Below the pieces are notes generated by a model. The model ran no database searches and was not told the origin of the DNA. It was given only the letters and a program-made list of their open reading frames with translations. Position numbers and translations under genes: made by a program. DNA of 5,840 nucleotides from an uncultured Oscillospiraceae bacterium (GTDB taxonomy: Bacteria > Bacillota > Clostridia > Oscillospirales > Oscillospiraceae), in assembly GCA_944385065.1 (NCBI GenBank), contig CALWVX010000112.1:1-5840 (forward strand), given 5' to 3'. Position 1 is the stretch's first letter; each line of letters opens with the position of its first letter. Below, piece by piece: positions 1-5,117 of this stretch.

Positions 1-632
1 TCCAGAATGGCGGCGATCAGGACGCGGGCGATGGCGGGCCCCAGAAACAGCATGAGGAACACCCAGGGGACCAGAAAAGCAACGTAGTAGACCACGGGAT
101 CGACCGGGTCGGCGCTCTGATAGTCGTGGAGCAGGAAGAGCTGAATGGCCAGCCAGGGCAGGCCGTACAGAAGGCTGTCCAGCCATCGGGCGAAGAACCG
201 CCGCCAGGGGCCGGGCAGGTCCAGGGTGTCGCTGGGATTGGCCAGATGGGGGCCGCTGGGGGCGGGGATCCGCTCCAGCTCCTCCAGCCAGGGGCCGGGG
301 TCCAGCTCCGCGTAGCCGGTCCCCGCCCGCAGGAGGGACCGGCACACCTCGTCCGCCCGGTCCAGGGCGGCCCGGTCCTGCCCCAGGGCGGACAGCTGGT
401 CCTCCAGGGCCTGGGTCAGGGTGAGCTCCCCCGCCTCCAGCCGGCGGATGGAGTCCAGGTCCAGGTGGAGCTGCCGCAGCAGCTTGATCTTGCCCAGAGT
501 GCGGGCGTCCTGAGGGGAGTAGTCCCGGTAGTTGTTCTTCAGCCGCCTGGGGGAGAGAAATCCCTCCTGCTCGTAAAAGCGGATACTGGCCCGGGGCAGG
601 CCCACCAGCTGCTCCAGTTCCTTGATGGTCAT
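1..632 (-). CDS. MerR-family HTH regulator fused to an RDD-type membrane domain (3' end cut by the window)
   Basis: The reading frame starts at the ATG ending at 632 and stays open for 210 codons to the window edge, so the C terminus is missing. Residues 1-70 are a MerR winged-helix domain: MTIKELEQLVGLPRASIRFY is the typical first helix-turn-helix with the IRFYE motif, followed by GFLSPRR and NYRDYS (wing) and a second helix rich in Leu/Arg. Residues 75-100 look like the short dimerisation helix. Residues 141-157 (PWRRFFARWLDSLLYGL) match the opening R-F-x-A-R-x-x-D signature of RDD membrane proteins. Two hydrophobic segments follow, at about 152-168 and 180-210. The start is supported by GGAGG (641-645) eight bases upstream. 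No effector-binding domain is visible; the membrane domain takes its place. Inference: a membrane-tethered regulator sensing an envelope or ion signal. The MerR call is firm, the RDD call good, the signal unknown. Confidence 0.85.
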   Translation of the reverse strand, partial: MTIKELEQLVGLPRASIRFYEQEGFLSPRRLKNNYRDYSPQDARTLGKIKLLRQLHLDLDSIRRLEAGELTLTQALEDQLSALGQDRAALDRADEVCRSLLRAGTGYAELDPGPWLEELERIPAPSGPHLANPSDTLDLPGPWRRFFARWLDSLLYGLPWLAIQLFLLHDYQSADPVDPVVYYVAFLVPWVFLMLFLGPAIARVLIAAIL

Positions 633-655
633 CAAGTTCGCCTCCTTCTGCTTTC

Positions 656-690
656 AGCGTACAGTATCAAGGGGCTTGACAGTCAAGGGG
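656..690 (-). promoter_or_regulatory. Candidate MerR-type promoter/operator of the MerR-RDD gene
   Basis: On the minus strand TTGACT (686-681) is followed after 19 bases by TACGCT (661-656). The -10 is weak, but 19 bases is the overlong spacing characteristic of promoters untwisted by MerR-family activators. The -35 lies inside a perfect 13-base palindrome, CTTGAC-T-GTCAAG (675-687). An 8-base direct repeat (plus strand TCAAGGGG at 667-674 and 683-690, period 16) covers the same stretch. It begins about 25 bases upstream of the MerR-RDD start codon, so autoregulation is the natural inference. Confidence 0.4.
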
Positions 691-766
691 TATTTTGAAA
701 ATTGTTCCAATAATGGGCTGATTTAGCCCGGAGACAGGGTGACGAGGACGGCGATAGGGGAGGGGG

Positions 767-2923
767 TCAGGGCTTTTTCATGGTCAGGCTGATGCGCTTT
801 TTCTTCTCGTCCACCTCCAGCACCCAGACGGTGACCACGTCCCCCACGGCGCACACCTCCGAGGGGTGGTGCACCCGGCGGGGGAGCTTGCTGATGTGGA
901 CCAGGCCGTCCTGGTGGACCCCGATGTCCACGAACACGCCGAAATCAATGACGTTGCGCACGGTGCCCTGAAGCTCCATGCCCGGCTTCAGGTCTTTGGC
1001 CTCCATCACGTCGGTGCGCAGGATGGGGGGCGGCAGCTCGTCCCGGGGGTCCCGGCCCGGCTTCATCAGCTCTTTGATGATGTCGGCCAGGGTGGGGGCG
1101 CCCGCGCCGCAGGCCAGGGCCAGCTGCTCCAGTCCCAGCGCCTTGGCCTTTTCCTTCAGCTGTGACAGGTCTCCGGACTTTACATCTTCGATGGTGCAGC
1201 CGCATTGGGCCAGCAGAGCCTCCGCCGCTCCGTAGCTCTCCGGGTGGACCCCGGTGTTGTCCAGGGGATTGGCGCTCTCCGGGACCCGGAGAAAGCCGGC
1301 GCACTGCTCAAAGGCCTTGGGACCCAGCTTGGGCACCTTTAAAAGCTGCTTCCGGCTGGTGAAGGGGCCGTTCTCCTCCCGGTACTGCACCACGTTTTTG
1401 GCGGTGGCGGCGGTGAGGCCGGACACCCGCCGCAGCAGGGAGGGGGAGGCGGTGTTGGCGTCCACCCCCACCGCGTTGACGCAGTCCTCCACCACGGCGT
1501 CCAGGGCCTCGCTCAGCCGGGCCTGGGGCATGTCGTGCTGATACTGGCCCACCCCGATGGCCTTGGGGTCGATCTTCACCAGCTCGGCCAGGGGATCCTG
1601 GAGCCGCCGGGCGATGGAGACGGCGCTGCGCAGGTTCACGTCGAACTGGGGGAACTCCTCGGCGGCAAGCTGGCTGGCCGAGTACACCGAGGCCCCCGCC
1701 TCGCTGACGATCATGTAGCTGAGATGGATCCCCTCCGCCCCCAGGCGGCGGATCAGCTCCACCGCCGTCTGCTCGGTCTCCCGGCTGGCGGTGCCGTTGC
1801 CGATGGCGATGTGCTCCACGCGGTGCTTCCGCACCAGCTGGGACAGCCGGGCGACGGCCTCCTCCTTCTGCCGCGCCCCGTGGGTGGGGTAGACCACCGC
1901 CGTGTCCAGCACCTTGCCGGTGGGATCAACTACAGCCACTTTACAGCCCATGCGGTAGCCCGGGTCCAGCCCCATGGTCACCCTGCCCTTCACGGGGGGC
2001 TGCATCAGCAGGGGCCTGAGATTCAGGGCGAACATCTGAATGGCCCCCTCGTCGGCGTTTTCGGTGAGCCGGGAGCGGATCTCCCGCTCCAGAGAGGGCT
2101 GGATCAGCCGGTCGTAGGCGTCGTCGGCCGCGGCGCGGACAAAGTCCATGGCCGCCGCCCCGGGGACCGCCGCCCGGCGGACGGCCACATGGGCGGTCTC
2201 GGGGTCCAGCTCCACGCAGACCTTCAAAATTCCCTCCCGCTCGCCCCGGTCGATGGCCAGCACCTGATAGCCCTGGATTTTATTCACCGGGCACTGGAAG
2301 TCGTAATAGAGCCGATAGACGCTGTCCTCCGGCTCTTTTTCCGCCGCCCGGGACACCAGCAGCCCCCGGCGCAGATACAGTTCCCGGAGCTCCCTGCGGA
2401 TGTCCGCGTCGTCGGAGAGCTCCTCGGCCAGGATGTCGCCCGCCCCTTGAAGGGCGTCCTGGACGGTCTCCACCCCTCCGGCCGGGTCCACATAGTCCCG
2501 CGCCGCCTCCTCCGGGACCACCGCGGGCCCCCTGGCGGAGAGGAGCCGGGCCAGCGGCTCCAGCCCCCGTTCCCGGGCAATGGCCGCCCGGGTGCGGCGC
2601 TTGGGCTTGTAGGGGCGGTACAGGTCCTCCACCTCGGCCAGGGTGGCGGCGGCGTCGATGGCGGCGGAGAGCTCCTCCGTCAGCTTGTCCTGCCCCTGGA
2701 TGGAGCGCTTGACCTCCTCCTTCCGCGCCTCCAGATTGCGCAGGTACTGCAGCCGATCGGCCAGCCGGCGCAGCAGCTGGTCGTCCATGGAGCCGTGGAG
2801 CTCCTTGCGGTAGCGGGCGATGAAGGGGATGGTGTTCCCCTCGTCGATGAGACGGATGACGTTGGCGATCTGTTCCTCGCCGCGGCCCAGTTCCCGGGCC
2901 AGGGTCTGCGTGATGAGGTCCAT
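767..2923 (-). CDS. tex: Tex family RNA-binding transcription accessory protein
   Basis: This gene encodes a 718-residue protein, the usual length for Firmicute Tex (YdcI) and slightly shorter than E. coli YhgF. Tex is a cytoplasmic nucleic-acid-binding protein linked to transcription and translation fidelity. Domains in order: the N-terminal helical Tex domain at about 1-190, with the conserved ARYRKE stretch (36-41) and VEDLYRPYKPKRRTRA (98-113); a YqgF/RNase H-like fold at about 313-440, opening with TMGLDPGYRMGCKVAVVD; the conserved YQHDM element at 461-465; a helix-hairpin-helix pair at about 487-547 (VNAVGVDANTAS, then KVPKLGPKAFEQCAGFLRV); and a C-terminal S1 RNA-binding domain at about 648-716 (GTVRNVIDFGVFVDIG, then GLVHISKL). 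The frame is intact. AGGAGG lies six bases before the ATG. It is transcribed divergently from the B12 cassette and appears monocistronic or weakly linked to the MerR gene downstream. Confidence 0.97.
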   Translation of the reverse strand: MDLITQTLARELGRGEEQIANVIRLIDEGNTIPFIARYRKELHGSMDDQLLRRLADRLQYLRNLEARKEEVKRSIQGQDKLTEELSAAIDAAATLAEVEDLYRPYKPKRRTRAAIARERGLEPLARLLSARGPAVVPEEAARDYVDPAGGVETVQDALQGAGDILAEELSDDADIRRELRELYLRRGLLVSRAAEKEPEDSVYRLYYDFQCPVNKIQGYQVLAIDRGEREGILKVCVELDPETAHVAVRRAAVPGAAAMDFVRAAADDAYDRLIQPSLEREIRSRLTENADEGAIQMFALNLRPLLMQPPVKGRVTMGLDPGYRMGCKVAVVDPTGKVLDTAVVYPTHGARQKEEAVARLSQLVRKHRVEHIAIGNGTASRETEQTAVELIRRLGAEGIHLSYMIVSEAGASVYSASQLAAEEFPQFDVNLRSAVSIARRLQDPLAELVKIDPKAIGVGQYQHDMPQARLSEALDAVVEDCVNAVGVDANTASPSLLRRVSGLTAATAKNVVQYREENGPFTSRKQLLKVPKLGPKAFEQCAGFLRVPESANPLDNTGVHPESYGAAEALLAQCGCTIEDVKSGDLSQLKEKAKALGLEQLALACGAGAPTLADIIKELMKPGRDPRDELPPPILRTDVMEAKDLKPGMELQGTVRNVIDFGVFVDIGVHQDGLVHISKLPRRVHHPSEVCAVGDVVTVWVLEVDEKKKRISLTMKKP

Positions 2924-2960
2924 GAGATTCCTCCTGTGTGTCGTGTTTCCGGTGTTTTCC

Positions 2961-2989
2961 AGTGTATCCGATTCCGGGGGAAAAGTCCA
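2961..2989 (-). promoter_or_regulatory. Candidate tex promoter
   Basis: On the minus strand TGGACT (2989-2984) and TACACT (2966-2961) are separated by exactly 17 bases and share four of six bases each with the sigma-70/sigA consensus. The predicted transcript start would lie about 30 bases before the tex ATG, leaving room for the AGGAGG site. The -35 is only 20 bases from the -35 of the divergent cobalamin-riboswitch promoter. Confidence 0.5.
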
Positions 2990-3009
2990 GTCCCCGGGCC
3001 GGGCGCGCC

Positions 3010-3037
3010 TTGCTTTTTTCCCGGCCTGTGATATAAT
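3010..3037 (+). promoter_or_regulatory. Promoter of the cobalamin-riboswitch operon
   Basis: TTGCTT (3010-3015), a 16-base spacer and a perfect TATAAT (3032-3037). Transcription would start at about 3043-3045, essentially at the first bases of the riboswitch P1 stem (3041). That position match supports both calls. Confidence 0.7.
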
Positions 3038-3040
3038 ATT

Positions 3041-3191
3041 CCGGTTCAGGTGCCCGGCCGGGCCGGGAGAATAGGGAAGAAATGCACGGTCACGCCGCTG
3101 TGAGGGGACAGTCCGCCTCTGTATGCCACTGGGAAACCGGGAAGGCGGAGGCGGGCGGAGACCCCCGAGTCAGAAGACCTGCCTGAACCGG
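3041..3191 (+). promoter_or_regulatory. Cobalamin (B12) riboswitch aptamer
   Basis: The element has the hallmarks of the cobalamin riboswitch family. The 3' B12 box at 3168-3183 reads AGTCAGAAGACCTGCC, one of the commonly seen variants of the AGYCAGGAGACCTGCC consensus. A 10-bp perfect P1 closing stem pairs 3041-3050 (CCGGTTCAGG) with 3182-3191 (CCTGAACCGG). GGTGCC follows at 3049-3054, a GGGAA block at 3074-3078 and the conserved GCCACTG at 3125-3131. Internal helices can be drawn: 3113-3119 with 3148-3154 (CCGCCTC/GAGGCGG), 3125-3127 with 3144-3146, and a GAAA tetraloop hairpin at 3129-3140. It sits between the promoter and a DUF4430/ECF S-component operon, so corrinoid repression of uptake genes is the expected role. 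Ligand subtype (adenosylcobalamin versus aquo/methylcobalamin) cannot be told by eye. Confidence 0.93.
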
Positions 3192-3195
3192 CGCT

Positions 3196-3228
3196 GCTCG
3201 CGTTACGAGTGATAACAAACGCAGGAGG
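3196..3228 (+). promoter_or_regulatory. Putative riboswitch expression platform and ribosome binding site
   Basis: Between the aptamer and the first start codon there is no hairpin followed by a T-run, so transcription termination is unlikely. Instead a small hairpin, CTCG-CGTTA-CGAG (3197-3209), could form. A mutually exclusive pairing of GCGTT (3200-3204) with AACGC (3218-3222) would abut the AGGAGG site at 3223-3228. This layout suggests translational control, with the hairpin loop available for a loop-loop contact with the aptamer. The pairing model is inference. Confidence 0.4.
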
Positions 3229-3237
3229 AATGTCAAC

Positions 3238-3621
3238 ATGAGAGGAAAAAAAGTCTGGCTGCCGGTGACCGCCCTGGTGGTCGCCGCCGTCGTGCTGCTG
3301 GGAATCTGGTATCTCAACCGGCCCCAGGGGCAGGAGGGGGAGAAGACCATCGTGGTGGAGGTGGTCCACGCCGACGAGACCGCCAGAGAGTTCACCTACC
3401 ACACCAGCGAGGAGTTCCTGGGTCCGGTCCTTCTGTCCGAGGGACTGGCAGAGGGGGAGCAGAGCACCTACGGCCTGTTCATCACCACGGTGGACGGGGA
3501 GACGGCCGAGGGCAACCAGTGGTGGTGCATCACCCGGGACGGTCAGATGGTGGAGACGGGGGCGGACACCACCCCCATCGCCGACGGCGACCACTTTGAG
3601 CTGACCATGTCCACCTATTGA
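3238..3621 (+). CDS. Membrane-anchored DUF4430 (transcobalamin-like) domain protein
   Basis: A 127-residue protein. Residues 1-5 are basic (MRGKK) and 7-25 form a single hydrophobic segment. There is no lipobox cysteine and no obvious signal peptidase site, so it probably stays anchored with its C terminus outside the cell. Residues 37-127 fit the DUF4430 pattern: beta-rich start (KTIVVEVVHADE), the turn TYGLFITTVDGETAE (78-92), aromatic NQWWCITRDGQ (93-103), then VETGADTTPIADGDHFELTM (105-124) with the diagnostic G-AD and DGD elements. DUF4430 resembles the C-terminal beta domain of intrinsic factor and transcobalamin. It is the first gene after a cobalamin riboswitch and overlaps an ECF S component, so a role in capturing or presenting a corrinoid is inferred; binding is not shown by sequence. 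AGGAGG lies nine bases before the ATG. Confidence 0.88.
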   Translation: MRGKKVWLPVTALVVAAVVLLGIWYLNRPQGQEGEKTIVVEVVHADETAREFTYHTSEEFLGPVLLSEGLAEGEQSTYGLFITTVDGETAEGNQWWCITRDGQMVETGADTTPIADGDHFELTMSTY

Positions 3622-4139
3622 GGGCGGTGAAGGGCGCCCGCCCCCTGTCCGGGGCCCGGAAGGTGGTGCTGTGCGGCCTGATGGCCGCCTCCCTCACCGT
3701 GCTGAAAATGGCCATGTCGCCCCTGCCCAACATCGAGCCGGTCTCGCTGCTGGTCATGCTCTATGCCATGGTGTTCGGCCGGCAGGTCTTTTTCATCCTC
3801 ATTCCCTTTGTGGTGGTGGAGGGGCTGCTGTACGGATTCGGCCCCTTGTGGTGGCCGGGCTATGTCTATGTATGGCCTTTGTGGGGCTGGCTGTGCACCA
3901 GGCTGCCCACCGACCGCCCCGTGCTGGCGGCGGCGGCCTGCGGGGCCTTCGGACTGTCCTTCGGGGCGCTGTTCGCCCCCCTCTACCTGTTTGCCGGGGG
4001 GCCCTGGGCGGCCGTGACCTGGTGGGTCTCGGGCATCCCCTTCGACGTGCTCCACTGTGTGGGAAATTTTGTGCTGACGCTGGCTCTGCAGCGTCCCCTG
4101 TACCGGGTGCTCACCCGGCTGCGGGACGCGGCGGGGTGA
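3618..4139 (+). CDS. ECF-type transporter S component, probable corrinoid (B12) uptake
   Basis: A membrane protein of about 173 residues, typical size for the substrate-binding S subunit of an energy-coupling-factor transporter. After a short basic N terminus, hydrophobic segments lie at about 16-32, 42-52, 56-73, 82-93, 102-127 and 143-160. Segment one carries small-xxx-small spacing (G20, A24), as used by S components to dock on EcfT. The conserved PLPNIEPVSLLVMLYAMVFG (35-54) is typical of this family. No ATPase or EcfT gene is nearby, so it would use a shared EcfA/A'/T module. Substrate is inferred from the upstream cobalamin riboswitch; cobinamide or a lower-ligand base are alternatives. 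The start is uncertain: TTG at 3618 overlaps the upstream stop by three bases, with GTG at 3627 as the alternative. Neither has a well-spaced ribosome site, which suggests translational coupling. Confidence 0.85.
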   Translation: MRAVKGARPLSGARKVVLCGLMAASLTVLKMAMSPLPNIEPVSLLVMLYAMVFGRQVFFILIPFVVVEGLLYGFGPLWWPGYVYVWPLWGWLCTRLPTDRPVLAAAACGAFGLSFGALFAPLYLFAGGPWAAVTWWVSGIPFDVLHCVGNFVLTLALQRPLYRVLTRLRDAAG

Positions 4140-4140
4140 C

Positions 4141-4186
4141 CGGCCGGGCGGACAGTTCTCTGTCCGCCCGGCCGTCTGTATAGTTT
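4141..4186 (+). terminator. Intrinsic terminator of the B12-uptake operon
   Basis: A perfect 15-bp GC-rich stem, 4141-4155 pairing with 4160-4174, closed by a TTCT tetraloop. It begins one base after the S-component stop codon. The following TCTGTATAGTTT is only moderately T-rich, but the stem is very strong. Confidence 0.85.
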
Positions 4187-4241
4187 GCTGAAAAATGGAG
4201 GAGTTCATGGGAAATATATATCAATTTAACACGATAGTGCC

Positions 4242-4270
4242 TTGACAGAGCGGCGGAGTGGGTTTACAAT
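4242..4270 (+). promoter_or_regulatory. Strong sigA-type promoter of the zinc-ribbon gene
   Basis: TTGACA (4242-4247) matches the -35 consensus exactly, and after 17 bases TACAAT (4265-4270) matches the -10 in five of six positions. An AT-rich run at 4212-4230 lies upstream and could act as an UP element. The expected transcript start is about 4277, giving a leader of roughly 97 bases before the ATG at 4374. This is the best promoter in the window. Confidence 0.82.
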
Positions 4271-4373
4271 AATAAGCGGAACGCGGAGAAGGTTTCCGAA
4301 GACGGCCCGGGAGGCCGGAACGGGTTCTCCAGTTCCGCCGAATTCATGGCTGAGCCAGAAAGGAATGTTTCCC

Positions 4374-4634
4374 ATGTCTGAGTCTGTCAAGAAGTGCACT
4401 GTCTGCGGAGGGGAGCTGGAGCAGAGCAAGAGCTCCTACGCCATGGGCAGCCACCTGTTCGCTGATCGTATCCACGTGGACATCTATACCTGCCCCCAGT
4501 GCGGCCACGTGGAACTGTTCGCCGCCAAGCCTGAGCTGGTCAACTGCCCCCAGTGCGGCACGCCCCATCCCGCCAACGAGAAGTGCCCCATCTGTGCCCT
4601 GGATACCGTTCTGGACGGAAAGTACGGACGGTAA
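4374..4634 (+). CDS. Small double zinc-ribbon protein of unknown function
   Basis: An 86-residue protein with four CxxC pairs: C8/C11, C40/C43, C58/C61 and C71/C74. The spacing suggests two zinc ribbons, one split around a 28-residue insert (residues 12-39) and a compact second one (NCPQCGTPHP, then KCPIC). Zinc ribbons of this kind bind nucleic acid or protein; no catalytic domain is visible and I do not recognise a named family with certainty. The start at 4374 is chosen because AAAGGA (4359-4364) lies nine bases upstream; an in-frame ATG at 4365 directly abuts that site. Further upstream in the same frame a TTG at 4242 is part of the -35 box, so it cannot be the start. The gene has its own strong promoter and its own terminator, so it is probably a single-gene, well-expressed unit. 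Confidence 0.85.
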   Translation: MSESVKKCTVCGGELEQSKSSYAMGSHLFADRIHVDIYTCPQCGHVELFAAKPELVNCPQCGTPHPANEKCPICALDTVLDGKYGR

Positions 4635-4649
4635 ATCACCTGGTGATTT
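4633..4649. repeat. Short perfect inverted repeat at the zinc-ribbon stop codon
   Basis: AAATCACC-T-GGTGATTT is a 17-base perfect palindrome beginning inside the TAA stop codon. As RNA it can fold only with a larger loop (6-bp stem AAATCA/TGATTT). It lies 13 bases before the terminator stem and may be an mRNA 3'-end structure or a protein site. Function unknown. Confidence 0.5.
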
Positions 4650-4661
4650 CAGCGGAACAGT

Positions 4662-4697
4662 TCGGGCCGCCCGTTGGGCGGCCCGATTTTCCATTTT
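4662..4697 (+). terminator. Intrinsic terminator after the zinc-ribbon gene
   Basis: An 11-bp perfect stem, TCGGGCCGCCC (4662-4672) with GGGCGGCCCGA (4676-4686), around a GTT loop (two bases wider if the last pair opens). It is followed by TTTTCCATTTTG. GC-rich hairpin plus T-rich tail, 27 bases after the stop codon. Confidence 0.9.
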
Positions 4698-4717
4698 GTC
4701 AGAGAGGAGGGAACGGC

Positions 4718-4849
4718 ATGACGATGCCAAGATACGACACCAACAACATCTGGACCCGGGTCCGCAGCGATGTGGACGTGGACGATCTGATTTTTCAGAG
4801 CGACGGTCTGCGCACCGTGGAGGACGATCGCACATGCAGCGACAGATGA
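4718..4849 (+). CDS. Small acidic protein of 43 residues, unknown function
   Basis: An ORF of 43 codons beginning MTMPRYDTNNIWTRVR. It has nine Asp and one Glu against six Arg, no membrane segment and a single cysteine (C40). Support for coding: GGAGGG (4706-4711) lies six bases before the ATG, and the codons are mostly G/C-ending like those of neighbouring genes. A strong terminator follows 43 bases after the stop. Against: no promoter is visible between it and the preceding terminator, so expression would need read-through from the zinc-ribbon promoter. A second ATG two codons in (4724) has poorer spacing. I do not recognise a family; it could be a decayed end of a longer gene, but the good ribosome site argues for a genuine small gene. 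Confidence 0.55.
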   Translation: MTMPRYDTNNIWTRVRSDVDVDDLIFQSDGLRTVEDDRTCSDR

Positions 4850-4892
4850 GGCTGGCCGGAACCACCCAGCGGGACGCTGACGCAAGCCGATA

Positions 4893-4931
4893 AGCGCCGA
4901 AACAGAAGCAATCCTGTTTCGGCGCTGTTTT
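4893..4931 (+). terminator. Intrinsic terminator before the carboxyltransferase gene
   Basis: A 13-bp perfect stem, AGCGCCGAAACAG (4893-4905) with CTGTTTCGGCGCT (4914-4926), an 8-base loop and a GTTTTC tail. It insulates the carboxyltransferase gene from upstream transcription. Confidence 0.88.
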
Positions 4932-5009
4932 CATCCCCGGGCGCGGGAGGCGGGGGGGAGGAGAGCACGATTGCCCAATATTATGCCCCGATTCTCCCAT
5001 GCCGGGGGC

Positions 5010-5038
5010 TTGCTTTCTGGCGGAAATTATACTAAAAT
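5010..5038 (+). promoter_or_regulatory. Candidate promoter of the carboxyltransferase gene
   Basis: TTGCTT (5010-5015), 17 bases, TAAAAT (5033-5038). The -35 hexamer is the same as that of the riboswitch operon. The predicted start at about 5045 gives a 5' leader of about 70 bases. The AGGAGG at 5039-5044 lies upstream of that start and so would not be in the mRNA. Apart from this promoter, nothing else is recognisable between the terminator at 4931 and the ribosome site at 5104. Confidence 0.55.
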
Positions 5039-5117
5039 AGGAGGCAAATGACGATAACGCCCACTGGGCCTGTCCCCGCAAAAATTTCCGCCGGGAGCAA
5101 TATGGAGGTCGATCAAC

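Noticed and set aside
126..698. Plus-strand open frame of 190 codons
   Set aside because: It is antisense to the MerR-RDD gene, whose motifs are unmistakable; the product is low-complexity Gly/Gln/Val/Leu.
715..729. GGGCT/AGCCC hairpin downstream of tex as a terminator
   Set aside because: The stem is only 5 bp and the minus-strand sequence after it (ATTATTGG) has no T-run, so it is too weak to call.
1535..3031. Long plus-strand open frame (498 codons) across the tex region
   Set aside because: It lies antisense to the conserved tex gene, its composition (Gly, Leu, Gln, Val, Pro rich) is the reverse-strand shadow expected of GC-rich coding DNA, and it has no domain or ribosome site.
3615..4208. 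Minus-strand open frame opposite the S component
   Set aside because: It is antisense to a membrane protein with clear hydrophobic segments; its product is Gln/Gly/Pro/Arg rich without a ribosome site, and it crosses the terminator hairpin.
4242..4373. N-terminal extension of the zinc-ribbon protein from TTG at 4242
   Set aside because: This TTG is the -35 hexamer of the gene's own promoter and would not be transcribed; the extension is basic and low in family-like features.
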